From: CALARM01 sp964431735
Lineage (GTDB): Bacteria > Vulcanimicrobiota > SpSt-956 > JAKJGF01
Direction of reading: 5' to 3'
DNA length: 45,316 nucleotides
Assembly (NCBI GenBank): GCA_964431735.1
Contig: CAYSLJ010000041.1
Span: 1-45,316 of the forward strand
Positions 7,900-16,928 of the stretch are shown piece after piece (within the stretch, counting starts at the first letter, position 1; every line of letters begins with the position of its first letter). A program made the position numbers and the translations under genes. Below the pieces are notes generated by a model. That model searched no databases. It was not told the origin of the DNA and was given only the letters and a program-made list of their open reading frames with translations.

Positions 7900-10800
7900 A
7901 TGTCAGATAAAAATATGGATGAGAAAATAAGAGAATATGAAATTTTGCTCAAATCCCGGCCGGGAGATATTGATATCTACTATGAACTGCTTGATCTCTA
8001 TTCAAAAAGAGGACTTCTGTCGAAATTTTCAGATATAAGTCTGAAACTGGCAGATTTATATATAAATAATAATTCCATGGAACAGGCGGAAATAGTCTGT
8101 AACAGAATTATAAAACTTGAATCTGAAAACATAAAAGCAAGAGAAAAACTTATTGGAATTTATATCTCTATGGGAGATAAAGATAAGGCCATAGATACAT
8201 GTTTTTTTCTCTCCAGAATATGCTCAATGATAAATGAGCCGGAAAAATCTTTTGAGTTCCTGAAAAGAGGTATAGAATTAGACCCTGATAATCTGCATGC
8301 CAGGCTTGAAATGGCCATTATGAACGTGGAACAGGGACGTATAAAAGAAGGTTTAAGCCAGTATAAACAGGTAGCCTGGTTATACTGGGAAAAATGTATG
8401 CTTATAGAAGCGGCAGAAACTTATAAAAGGGCGATATTACTTCTACCTGATGATATAGAAATCCATTTAAATCTCGGTAGTATTTACCGTGAACTGGGGC
8501 AGCTTGAAGATGCCAAAAATGCCTTCCGGTTTATACTCAAATATGATCTTAAAAACATAAAAGCCCTTACTGAACTGGGGCTTGTATGTAAGGAAAAAGG
8601 TGAGATAGACAGCGCAATTCTGGCTTTCAGAAAAGTGCTGGAGATAAATCCCGTAAAAGCAGAAGCTGCTGAGGAACTCGGAGAACTTTACCTTATCAGA
8701 GGCCAGACTGAAGATTCAATAAAAGCATATTATAATGCTGCAGAAATTTATCTAAAACACGATCTTAAAGATAATGCCATAAAGATGTGTGAGCTTATTT
8801 TAGATATTGACTGTAAATTCTCTAAAGCACTCAGAATGATAAAAGACCTTGGTTACAGTTCCCCTCCTCCGCCGCCTGAACCTGTTTATAATTATAATGA
8901 CTGTATTGAGTGTCCATCGTGTGGAGAGAAAAATCGTTCCTGTGCTCTTATGTGCTTTTTCTGTGGCTTACAATTTGAAATTGCTGTATACTGCCTTCAC
9001 TGCGGAGCAAAGAGTCAATTCTCTGATTTTCACTGTCACGTCTGCGGTAAAGAAATGGAGCAGAGTTATCCAGGCACTCACGATGTAGATATGAGCTTCT
9101 ATAAAATCACCTCTGGCACAATGTTTGCTACAGGTATAAAAGACCCTCTTATCCTGAAATATACAGAAATAAGAGCAGACATTAAAGGTATGATTGCAGA
9201 TATGAAAGTCATACAGAAATTTCAGAATAATCTGGAGAAAAACATCGAAGCCTTCTACGCCTTCCCCCTCCCCGGTGACGGAGCTGTTTATGACCTGGAA
9301 ATCAAAGCAGGGGAAAGAACAATTAAAGGTAAGATAAAAGAAAAAGAAGAAGCAAAAAGAACCTATGAAGATGCAATGAATGAGGGTAAAAAAGCATCAC
9401 TTCTGGAAGAACAGAAAGGAAATATATTCAATATTTCTGTGGCTAATATAAAACCCGGAGAAGAAATACTTGTAACTCTAAAATATTATCAGACGGTAAC
9501 ATATGATGATGGTGAATATGAGCTGGTAATTCCTCTGGTTATATCACAGAAAATCAGAGAAACGCAGGGAGAGGCCACTTCCGGCAAAAGAGGAGAAATA
9601 AATATCTTTATAAATCTGGATGCAAGTTTCCCTGTAGGAGAAGTAAAATCACCGACCCATCTCCTTTATATAGAAGAAAAAGGTGAATATATACGAACTA
9701 TTCAGCTTGCAAGGGAAGGAGAAATTCCGAATAAAGATTTTATATTAAAATATTCCTCTACAGGAGAAAGACTGGAAACAGATCTTTCTTTTTACAGAAA
9801 AGAAGGAAAGCCCGGGGCTTTTATGCTCCATGTAACGCCGAAAATGGACTACGGCCCTGAAGAAATGGTAAAAAGGGAGATGATATTTGTCCTTGATAGG
9901 TCAGGTTCTATGAGCTGGGGAAAAAGAAATTTCACTCCTATAGATCAGGCAAGAAGGGCTCTTAAAGCATGTTTGAGGACCCTGAGAAGTGGAGATATGT
10001 TTAATATAATAACCTTCAGCACCTATACAAACAATATTCATTACAAATCTCTGGCATTTAATGATGTAAATCTTCAAAATGCAGATGTCTTTATAGATTC
10101 CATTCATGCCACAGGAGGCACAAATATACTTATGGCAATGAAGCAGGTACTCAGACATCCTGTAGAGTCGAACTATTTAAGACAGATAATCTTCCTTACA
10201 GACGGAGAGGTGAAAAATGTAGATGAAATTTTAGGTGCCATTCACTGCACTCTCGGTAAATCAAGAATATTCACCTTCGGTATAGGCACGACTGTAAATA
10301 GAAATCTTCTGGACGGAATGGCAGAAATGGGAAAAGGTACAGTTCAATATCTCACTCTCGAACAGGATATAGAAGAGGCAATACAGAAATTTTCCAATCA
10401 GACAGCTTTCCCCATACTTACAGATATATCTCTTGAATGGGAAAATGCCTCTGTATCGGATATATATCCCATGTCCATTCCTGATCTCTATTTCGGACAG
10501 GTTCTTTATCTTCTGGGAAGGTTTCATTCTGCAGGAATTTGTAAGGCTCTTTTAAATGGTATGACTGTGTCGGGGAAATTCACTCAGGAAATAGATGTGA
10601 AATTGCCTGAAGCATCGGAAGAATATCCTGTTATAGAAATTATGTGGGCAAAAAAGAGGATTGACTTGTTGCTGAAAAAAGAGAAAGAAAATCCGAAAGA
10701 AAAATATTCTATAAGGGAAGAAATAATAGGTCTTTCTATGAGATATAAAATTATGACTCCTTATACGTCTTTTGTAGCAATAGAAGAGGGAGAAGGCGGT

Positions 10801-12030
10801 GAAAGGGAAGAAATAATAAGGGTTACTGTACCTCAATTATTGCCGGAAGGAATGAAAAAGACTTTACATGACAGGCCCTCTTCTCTGCAGAAATCTTCTC
10901 CTCCTCCGGGGAGGCAGATAAACCCGGTCTCACCACCGGGAATGTTAAGAAGATGTGTATCACATATTATACCTTCCCCTTTATCAGCCCCGTCTCCTCC
11001 GAGAAATGCAGGAAGGCCCACGTCAGGTATTATTAATATATCCAGAAACGTATCGAATGTATCCTCCCGGAGGAGATATGCTATGGAGCATATGACACCG
11101 GAACAGAAAAGTGTGATGAATTTATCTGCTATGGCTCCGTCTTCTTTTACGGAAAGCATTCCGTTGCAGGAACTCATACCGGCATGTGATGAAAGGTCGG
11201 AAAGATCCTCCGGAGAAGAATCTGAAGGGCCTGTTTCTGAAATAACTTCAGGTGAATTCTCTCGCAGAGGAGAAGGTTTATTATTAGAAATTGAAGAATC
11301 TGCCGGAGCATCCTTATCTTATAAAGAATCTGCTCCTGTAGAGGCAAAAACAGTTTCTTTACCATACCGGTCACCTGTAAGCCCTGAAATGATTGATTTA
11401 TCGTTCAGATACCTTGCCAGAAATCAGAGTGCAGAAGGATTCTGGAGTAATGAGCCTGACATAAATAAAAGGGTAATCTCAACAGCTCTTGCAGTTCTTG
11501 CTTTTATCAAACATGGTCATACTAATAAAACAGGAAACTACAGAGGACAGTTGAGCAAAGCCATTTATTATATTCAGAATAATCTGAACCATATTTCAGG
11601 AGTAGCTCTTTCTCTGGCAGTAATGGTCTCTCTGGAACTTTATAAAATCTCAGGGAAGAAAAAAGAAAGAGAAGATGCAGAAAAAGCTTCAGAGAAACTG
11701 AAAGAAGAATGGTCTGGTTTTAATACTGTTCTTGAAAAAAATCTCGCTTTTCATGCAGGGAAAAGTGCTGTAAAAGAAGGTTTTATAAAAGAAAGAGAAT
11801 TATTTGAAATTTATACTGGAGAGGATGAGATAAAAATTGTTAAAGCTATTGCTATAACCACTCTGGAAGATATTCTTTTATCTGCCCTGTCTGTAATTGC
11901 CGGGGAAAAAGAAGTTTTAAATATGTTCCTGACATACTATAGAAAGGAGGAACCTGATATAGGGATTATAAGAATTCCCGGCCTGAACCCTGTTGACACT
12001 ACTGCAACCGGTATCTTTGTAATAGCCTGA
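7900..12030 (+). CDS. TPR-zinc ribbon-VIT-vWA-toroid fusion protein (paralogue 3)
   Basis: The 1376-residue product begins 5 bases after a GGGAGGCGC ribosome site. Residues 1-310 are tetratricopeptide repeats (for example LGSIYRELGQLEDAKNAFRF). Residues 330-385 hold zinc-ribbon knuckles: CPSC, CFFC, CLHC and CHVC, enough for two zinc sites. VIT starts near 395. The vWA MIDAS begins at D666 (DRSGS), with T of GGTNI and D of LTDG. After a P/S-rich linker the toroid-like domain starts near 1160 (YLARNQSAEGFWS, GHTNKTGNY). TPRs usually bind partner proteins and zinc ribbons bind protein or nucleic acid, so this member may be the scaffold of the family. No export signal is present. The specific function is unknown. 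Confidence 0.85.
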   Translation: MSDKNMDEKIREYEILLKSRPGDIDIYYELLDLYSKRGLLSKFSDISLKLADLYINNNSMEQAEIVCNRIIKLESENIKAREKLIGIYISMGDKDKAIDTCFFLSRICSMINEPEKSFEFLKRGIELDPDNLHARLEMAIMNVEQGRIKEGLSQYKQVAWLYWEKCMLIEAAETYKRAILLLPDDIEIHLNLGSIYRELGQLEDAKNAFRFILKYDLKNIKALTELGLVCKEKGEIDSAILAFRKVLEINPVKAEAAEELGELYLIRGQTEDSIKAYYNAAEIYLKHDLKDNAIKMCELILDIDCKFSKALRMIKDLGYSSPPPPPEPVYNYNDCIECPSCGEKNRSCALMCFFCGLQFEIAVYCLHCGAKSQFSDFHCHVCGKEMEQSYPGTHDVDMSFYKITSGTMFATGIKDPLILKYTEIRADIKGMIADMKVIQKFQNNLEKNIEAFYAFPLPGDGAVYDLEIKAGERTIKGKIKEKEEAKRTYEDAMNEGKKASLLEEQKGNIFNISVANIKPGEEILVTLKYYQTVTYDDGEYELVIPLVISQKIRETQGEATSGKRGEINIFINLDASFPVGEVKSPTHLLYIEEKGEYIRTIQLAREGEIPNKDFILKYSSTGERLETDLSFYRKEGKPGAFMLHVTPKMDYGPEEMVKREMIFVLDRSGSMSWGKRNFTPIDQARRALKACLRTLRSGDMFNIITFSTYTNNIHYKSLAFNDVNLQNADVFIDSIHATGGTNILMAMKQVLRHPVESNYLRQIIFLTDGEVKNVDEILGAIHCTLGKSRIFTFGIGTTVNRNLLDGMAEMGKGTVQYLTLEQDIEEAIQKFSNQTAFPILTDISLEWENASVSDIYPMSIPDLYFGQVLYLLGRFHSAGICKALLNGMTVSGKFTQEIDVKLPEASEEYPVIEIMWAKKRIDLLLKKEKENPKEKYSIREEIIGLSMRYKIMTPYTSFVAIEEGEGGEREEIIRVTVPQLLPEGMKKTLHDRPSSLQKSSPPPGRQINPVSPPGMLRRCVSHIIPSPLSAPSPPRNAGRPTSGIINISRNVSNVSSRRRYAMEHMTPEQKSVMNLSAMAPSSFTESIPLQELIPACDERSERSSGEESEGPVSEITSGEFSRRGEGLLLEIEESAGASLSYKESAPVEAKTVSLPYRSPVSPEMIDLSFRYLARNQSAEGFWSNEPDINKRVISTALAVLAFIKHGHTNKTGNYRGQLSKAIYYIQNNLNHISGVALSLAVMVSLELYKISGKKKEREDAEKASEKLKEEWSGFNTVLEKNLAFHAGKSAVKEGFIKERELFEIYTGEDEIKIVKAIAITTLEDILLSALSVIAGEKEVLNMFLTYYRKEEPDIGIIRIPGLNPVDTTATGIFVIA

Positions 12031-12034
12031 ATAA

Positions 12035-12093
12035 GGATTTAATAAACGTTTTCCTCCCGTCACGCATTACGCGTCACGCGTCACGCGTGACGA
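12035..12093. repeat. Family A heptamers in a partial type 1 element
   Basis: CGTCACG/CATTACG/CGTCACG units occupy 12058-12093. The preceding sequence (GATTTAATAAACGTTTTCCT at 12036-12055) matches the left interior of the type 1 element at 44828-44920. The right half and terminal repeat are missing. The array ends 27 bp before the next start codon. Confidence 0.65.
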
Positions 12094-12119
12094 TTACAAC
12101 ATGAAAGGAAGGTTACATT

Positions 12120-12944
12120 ATGAAAAAATATTCAATGTTAATCCTGTGTCTCTTATTTGTATCTATTTTCTCTATATCCTGTGTTACCTGTTTAAAAGTA
12201 GAACGGGGGCCGGAAGCTTCTCCTGTATCACAACCGGCAGAAAGTCCTTCGCCGGTAGAGATAAACCCCACTCCTGGAGAGACAGCAAAAGCTTCTCCTG
12301 CAGAAGAAAAACCTTTATCTGAAACAGAAGAATTACCTGTAACTGATGGCCTTATCGGTTACTGGAAATTTGACGAAGGAGAAGGTAATGTAGTAAAAGA
12401 TTCTTCAAAAAACGGCAAAGACGGTACTATAACAGGTGCCACATGGACTGAAGGGAAATACGGTAAATGTCTGAATTTTCAGAAAGAAGAACATATAGTA
12501 AAGGTAGATATGAAAATCGATCAGTCTGAAGGTACTAAAGGGGCAACATTCTGCGCCTGGGTATATCCTTCAGTCACTTCTGGAGGCAAATGTCAGGTAA
12601 TCAGTTTTGATAACGGAGATTTCGACTGGTCAATATTAAGGGAAGAAGATAAATGGTTTGTATTTACAGGACTTGACGAGTGCAATACAGAACTTGCTGT
12701 TGATATAGATAAATGGCAATTTTTATGTGCCGTATATAACCCGGGAAGCGGAATAACCTTTTATAAAAATGACGAAACATTTAAGATTGCCGATATAGGT
12801 TATGAAGAAGATACAAATACCATTGCCATAGGTGAAAATCCTGAAGAAGGTTTCCTTGAACCTTTTTACGGTAAAATAGATGAAGTCCTTATTTATGACA
12901 GACCACTCAGTGAGGAAGAAGTCAAAAAGATAAGAGAAAGATAA
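12120..12944 (+). CDS. LamG-type (concanavalin A-like) lipoprotein
   Basis: The 274-residue product starts after AAGGAAGG. The N-terminus is a lipoprotein signal (MKKYSMLILCLLFVSIFSIS then C21), followed by a Pro/Ser/Glu-rich stalk to about residue 75. The rest is a LamG/laminin-G_3 jelly-roll domain: LIGYWKFDEGEG at about 78, DSSKNGKDG, GATFCAWVYP, DKWQFLCAVYNP and the closing YGKIDEVLIYDRPLSEEEV. Such domains bind carbohydrate or surface ligands outside the cytoplasm. It follows the VIT array after 90 bp on the same strand, but a repeat intervenes, so cotranscription is uncertain. No catalytic domain is visible. Confidence 0.85.
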   Translation: MKKYSMLILCLLFVSIFSISCVTCLKVERGPEASPVSQPAESPSPVEINPTPGETAKASPAEEKPLSETEELPVTDGLIGYWKFDEGEGNVVKDSSKNGKDGTITGATWTEGKYGKCLNFQKEEHIVKVDMKIDQSEGTKGATFCAWVYPSVTSGGKCQVISFDNGDFDWSILREEDKWFVFTGLDECNTELAVDIDKWQFLCAVYNPGSGITFYKNDETFKIADIGYEEDTNTIAIGENPEEGFLEPFYGKIDEVLIYDRPLSEEEVKKIRER

Positions 12945-13070
12945 ATATAACATTTGATTAGTCTGAATTTTGAGAAGTACAGACAATTACCCGGATTAAG
13001 ACTGACAAATATGGATATTTGAGTTTAGATTTTTCCGGCAGAGCGCCGGATAGACACAGGTAAGTTAAAA

Positions 13071-13191
13071 GGATTACCGGGATTTTTATACTGAAACCAA
13101 TCCCGGTAATTCCCGTAATCCTGTTAACAAAGATGACAATCCCGGCCACAACGAAGTATGAGAAGTTGTTCTTACGCGTTATGCGTCATGA
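13071..13191. repeat. Hairpin and degenerate type 3 repeat between convergent genes
   Basis: GGATTACCGGGATT at 13071-13084 faces AATCCCGGTAAT at 13099-13110 and a second CGTAATCC, forming a hairpin without a T-tract. GGCCACAACGAAGTATGAGA at 13144-13163 and heptamer-like units at 13172-13191 match the type 3 element at 22794-22894. The region lies between the convergent LamG and prepilin-fusion genes and may act as a weak bidirectional stop. Confidence 0.5.
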
Positions 13192-13200
13192 CCTTAAATC

Positions 13201-15012
13201 TTATAAATCCAGGCTCTCCTTTGCCCCGCATTTCATACAATAAATAGTGCCTTTTATTAAGTCTCTGTTGACAATATGAAGAGGTATTTTCATTGTATCT
13301 TTACATGTCTTACAGATAATTATTTTTGGTCTTACTATACCGCAATTCGGACAATAAGGGCTGACAGTTCCTCCGTAACCACATGCAGGACAGTAGATCC
13401 CATCTTCACAGACAGGAACAATTTTTTCTTTTACAGGAACAGTTTCTTCTTTAATTTTTATTTCCCCTTCTAAATATTCAATGAGTGATGCCAGGTAAGT
13501 CATATCATGGCTCAATCTCTGTTTGTGAAATGGTATTTTCTCGGTCAATATATTGCGCCAGAAGTGATTTTCATTTTTACTTCCTGAGTGTAATCTGGAG
13601 AAACTATTAAGGGTGTCGTCAAATTCCTTAAATCTATCAAGGAGATCTTTACGGGAATTTTTGAATTCTTCCTGCATGTCTCCACAGTCGTATGAATCTG
13701 CTTTTGTCCATATATCCTCCGATTTTCTATAGATCTCTCTGGCTTTTTTGACGGACTGTTCCAGATCGTCCATCTGTTTTTTTATATCTTCGTCTATCAT
13801 GTTTATCCATTTTTCTTTATTTGACATCCACATACGAAAGGTTAAGGTTAAAAAGGCTATAACTATAAATACTGCTCCGATAAATACGTAATCTCTGTAA
13901 TCTCCTCCGTAGACTCCGTTTATTACCAGTACGAGAGTGAATATGGAAAAAACAAGGTTTCTTGTAAGGGCAAATTTCATATCTATTATTCTGGAAACAT
14001 GAAGTGTTAAAAGAGGTAAAGATAGAGCGGCAGAAATTCCTATAGCGGCCACAGTGGACACATTACCACGGAATCCTATGACGCCGAAAATTACAAAGAA
14101 AAGTGAATATGTAAGAGCAAGAAGCAGAAAATGAGGAAATCTGAAGCTGATAAGTCCTTCTTGTCTGTAAAGAGCACAGAGATACCAAAAACCGAGACCG
14201 AAGAACAGAACGGCTATTCCTACGAGTTTACACATAAGAACAACCCTTCCAGCAGGACTCAGTGCTTCAGGGAACTCTACGGTTATATTCCTGTCTGTGA
14301 CAAGATTATTAAATTTCCAGAAAATCACCGGCCCTACTATAGAAGTTGGCTGTAAAGCCCAGTCAGGTATAATATATACAGGGGATTCATTCATAGTAAG
14401 CTCAATTTCCACCATGTTTGCCCTCTGAGAAGGAGGAAGGATATATTCAAAACTGTTACGTCCCAGGGCAATAAAAGAAATTTCTGCTTTAATCTCTTTA
14501 TCTTCCGGCAGAATGCCTGTCCAGAAAATGCCTTCTCTGTCATATATGACGTTCTCCGGCTCTTCTGCACCTGTTTCCGTAATAAACTTCAACGATACAT
14601 CCCTTGCTTCCGTAGTCCCCCGCGGAAATCTGAAATCCAGACGGACAGGTTCATTTTTCGACCCTTTCAACAAAAACTGTCCTTTAAAATCTGCTTCAAA
14701 ACGGTTGTAAACATCCATGCCAATCCTGTGAGGTTTTACAGAAAGAATTATTTTTATTGTTTCAGAAGAAAAGAAAGGTAATTTACCTTCAGGTTTCATT
14801 CTGTAAGGTAATTCTATGTTTCTACGCAGGGTTTCATCCTGAACAGTCGTAACCTGTCCTGCCTTTTCACCTCTCTGTCTTTTTGCATTCTCCCTGGCTT
14901 TCAGAAAGGCCGGTATTAAAATTACGGCAATAATACTTATAATGGCAAATACAATCATAAGCTCGATAAGAGTAAAGGCTTTTTTGCTGGTTGTCGTGAC
15001 AGATCTCTTCAT
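13201..15012 (-). CDS. Prepilin-type signal fused to a five-TM protein with C-terminal zinc ribbons
   Basis: Translated from the ATG at 15012, six bases after GGAGGG, the product has 603 residues. The in-frame ATG at 15078 lies inside a repeat and is not used here. The N-terminus KKAFTLIELMIVFAIISIIA is a type IV prepilin signal with Ala instead of Gly at -1 and the conserved Glu at +5. A periplasmic-looking beta-rich region of about 190 residues follows, then five hydrophobic segments (about residues 250-395), a charged coiled region (ENMIDEDIKKQMDDLEQSV-like), and a C-terminal cluster of CPAC, CPNC, CKTC and CMKC zinc knuckles. Pilins normally have one TM and 120-250 residues, so this is an unusual fusion. 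Possible roles are a pseudopilin-like membrane assembly factor or a protein whose TFLIE-like segment is only a membrane anchor. The function is unknown. Confidence 0.75.
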   Translation of the reverse strand: MKRSVTTTSKKAFTLIELMIVFAIISIIAVILIPAFLKARENAKRQRGEKAGQVTTVQDETLRRNIELPYRMKPEGKLPFFSSETIKIILSVKPHRIGMDVYNRFEADFKGQFLLKGSKNEPVRLDFRFPRGTTEARDVSLKFITETGAEEPENVIYDREGIFWTGILPEDKEIKAEISFIALGRNSFEYILPPSQRANMVEIELTMNESPVYIIPDWALQPTSIVGPVIFWKFNNLVTDRNITVEFPEALSPAGRVVLMCKLVGIAVLFFGLGFWYLCALYRQEGLISFRFPHFLLLALTYSLFFVIFGVIGFRGNVSTVAAIGISAALSLPLLTLHVSRIIDMKFALTRNLVFSIFTLVLVINGVYGGDYRDYVFIGAVFIVIAFLTLTFRMWMSNKEKWINMIDEDIKKQMDDLEQSVKKAREIYRKSEDIWTKADSYDCGDMQEEFKNSRKDLLDRFKEFDDTLNSFSRLHSGSKNENHFWRNILTEKIPFHKQRLSHDMTYLASLIEYLEGEIKIKEETVPVKEKIVPVCEDGIYCPACGYGGTVSPYCPNCGIVRPKIIICKTCKDTMKIPLHIVNRDLIKGTIYCMKCGAKESLDL

Positions 15013-15063
15013 ATTCATCCCTCCGTAATAAAAATTTATGAATTTGTTTGTAAGATTATTCAT

Positions 15064-15200
15064 TATAGTCAGTTTCATAACTTATCAGAATTTACGTGGT
15101 CGTGACGCGTGACGCGTAACGCGTGACAGGTTCAATCCCTTCGCATCACGCATCACGCATTACGCATTACGATATTATTATTTATAGATAGTTATGAACT
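15064..15200. mobile_element. Type 2 MITE-like element (inverted copy)
   Basis: The ends are TATAGTCAGTTTCATAACTT and its partner ATAGATAGTTATGAACT, matching the terminal repeats of the copies at 32943 and 37675. Inside are heptamer arms at 15101-15128 (CGTGACG/CGTAACG) and 15143-15172 (GCATCAC/GCATTAC), separated by a GGTTCAATCCC apex. It lies upstream of the prepilin-fusion gene and overlaps the spurious N-terminal extension of that frame. Confidence 0.7.
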
Positions 15201-15204
15201 CAAC

Positions 15205-15308
15205 TACTGACCTGAGCATAAGCATGTAATAACAGTCTTCCTCCCGTCACGCGTTACGCGTTACGCGTCACGAGAGCAGATATTTATTATTTATGCTCAC
15301 CTCAATAA
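15205..15308. mobile_element. Type 1 MITE-like element (copy 1)
   Basis: This 104-bp element begins TACTGACCTGAGCATAAGCA and ends TTTATGCTCACCTCAATAA, an imperfect terminal inverted repeat. Family A heptamers (GTCACGC, GTTACGC twice, GTCACGA) fill 15245-15273. A near-identical copy of the same length lies at 37854-37957. No coding capacity is seen, so any mobility would be in trans. Confidence 0.75.
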
Positions 15309-15381
15309 TTTAATTTTATCACAGGTTTTTTATAAATGGGTCAAAAATGATAGAGTTTTTTTATGAGAGGTAGATTTATTT

Positions 15382-16635
15382 TTACTGGAAATTGTAATTG
15401 TTGAGATTGCTGCCTGCGAAAATTCCTCTTTTACCTGTATCAAGGTAATAAAGGCTTCCGTCATTACATCCGAAATAAATATAACCGTCTGAAATACAGG
15501 GGCTGGATTCCACGCCTCTTAAAAAGGCAAAAAAGTTTCCTGTTTTAAAATCCCAGATTTTCCTTCCTTCCTTTCCATCAATACAGTAAAGTTTTTTTGC
15601 ACAGCATCCGACATATACAAGACCATCTGCCACACAGGGACTGGAATTAACTCCGTCAGGATAGTAATATAAACTGCAGGTAGTAAATCTCCAGTTTTCT
15701 CTTCCTGTTTTTACATTCAGAGAGTAAAGATTTCTGTCATAACTGCCGAAATAGACAGAACCATCGACAACAGAGGGGCTTGAATAAATCCAGCCGCCTG
15801 TTTTAAAATCCCATATCTTCTTACCTGTTTTTCTGTCAAGACAGTAGAATTTTTTATCTTTGCTTCCGAAACAGACAATATCATCTGACACACAGGGACT
15901 GGAATAAATCCAGTTTCCTGCCCTGAACTCCCAGATTTTTCTTCCTTCATCTGCCGATAAACAGTAAATTTTTCCGTTTTTACTTCCGAAATAAACAAAA
16001 CCATCTGCTATACAGGGACTGGAAAATATACCGCCTGGCCTAAAAAAGGAGCCTGTTTTAAAACTCCATATTTCTCTTCCGGTTTTTGAGTTCACACAGT
16101 AGAGTTTCCCATCCATACTGCCGAAATAAACAGAACCATTAACAACACGGGGACTGGAAAAAATCCATTTCCCTGTTTTAAAATCCCAGATTTTTCTGCC
16201 TGTTTTTGCGTCAAGACAGTAGAGTTTTTTATCACAACTTCCAAAATAAACAAATCCCTCTGATACACAGGGACTCGAATATATACCGTAATAAAGAAGA
16301 TTTTCATTTAATGTAACAGTAAAACCTGTTTTAAAATCCCAGATCTTTCTGCCATCTTCTGTAGAAAGACAGTAAAATTTCCTGTCATTACTGCCGAAAT
16401 AAACAAGACCTTCTGACACACAGGGACTCGAATAAACACCCATATAACCCCATCCATCCATTGTAGAAGAGCTCAGGAAACCCCACGTATCTGTCCTGAA
16501 CGACCAGTTCTTACTTTCTGCCTGTGTAAAAGGCTGAAGATTGCCGGACATTATATCAAGCGGAGAACCGCAGTTAATACAGAATTTATCTGTTTTGCTG
16601 TTTTCTTTGTTGCAATTCTTGCAGTATATAAACAT
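15382..16635 (-). CDS. Zinc-ribbon plus eight-repeat PQQ-like beta-propeller protein
   Basis: The 417-residue product starts after GAGGAAAT. Residues 4-24 form a zinc ribbon, CKNC then CINC (YCKNCN, FCINCGSPLD). About eight repeats of 40-45 residues follow, each with the pattern SSPCVSxGxVYFGSxDxKxYCLxxxxGRKIWDFKTG, the PQQ/quinoprotein-alcohol-dehydrogenase propeller blade. Eight blades would close one propeller. There is no signal peptide, unlike periplasmic BamB or quinoprotein dehydrogenases, so a cytosolic scaffold or ligand-binding role is inferred. Each blade also carries conserved Cys residues (SSPC, YCL), which is unusual. No enzyme domain is attached. Confidence 0.85.
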   Translation of the reverse strand: MFIYCKNCNKENSKTDKFCINCGSPLDIMSGNLQPFTQAESKNWSFRTDTWGFLSSSTMDGWGYMGVYSSPCVSEGLVYFGSNDRKFYCLSTEDGRKIWDFKTGFTVTLNENLLYYGIYSSPCVSEGFVYFGSCDKKLYCLDAKTGRKIWDFKTGKWIFSSPRVVNGSVYFGSMDGKLYCVNSKTGREIWSFKTGSFFRPGGIFSSPCIADGFVYFGSKNGKIYCLSADEGRKIWEFRAGNWIYSSPCVSDDIVCFGSKDKKFYCLDRKTGKKIWDFKTGGWIYSSPSVVDGSVYFGSYDRNLYSLNVKTGRENWRFTTCSLYYYPDGVNSSPCVADGLVYVGCCAKKLYCIDGKEGRKIWDFKTGNFFAFLRGVESSPCISDGYIYFGCNDGSLYYLDTGKRGIFAGSNLNNYNFQ

Positions 16636-16654
16636 ATTGATTTCCTCACAAAAA

Positions 16655-16682
16655 TTTATAAAACCTTTATAATCATTTACAA
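16655..16682 (-). promoter_or_regulatory. Candidate sigma-70 promoter of the propeller gene
   Basis: On the minus strand TTGTAA (16677-16682) and TATAAA (16655-16660) are 16 bp apart. They lie about 20-45 bp upstream of the start codon of the propeller gene. Confidence 0.4.
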
Positions 16683-16712
16683 TATTCGATAGATAAGAAA
16701 AAAAGTCCTACT

Positions 16713-16803
16713 TTACTGTGGTGAGTATAAGTAATACATATTTGCTCTCGTGACAGGTGACGGGAGGAATACATTTATTACATGCTTATGCTCAGGTCAG
16801 TAA
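16713..16803. mobile_element. Type 1 MITE-like element (copy 2, inverted, reduced array)
   Basis: It begins TTACTGTGGTGAGTATAA and ends TTATGCTCAGGTCAGTAA, the type 1 terminal repeats in reverse. The internal heptamer array has shrunk to about two units (CGTGACAGGTGACG, 16749-16762), making the copy 91 bp instead of 104. Confidence 0.65.
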
Positions 16804-16928
16804 TATCTGTCACAGTGATTCAAAATTTCCTCAAAAGTTTACATAATTTTAACATTTAATTCCTTGTTTAGTGTATATACTTTTGCTATTATATAAAATG
16901 ATAGATTATTTGTATGGAGGGAAATTAT

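Noticed and set aside
13036..13050. The CCGGC/GCCGG hairpin as a terminator of the LamG gene.
   Set aside because: No T-run follows the stem in the gene's direction.
16830..16860. TTTACAT-N4-TTAACAT as a second Pho box before the 16929 gene.
   Set aside because: There are only two loosely matching units in AT-rich DNA, and no -10 sits at the right distance.
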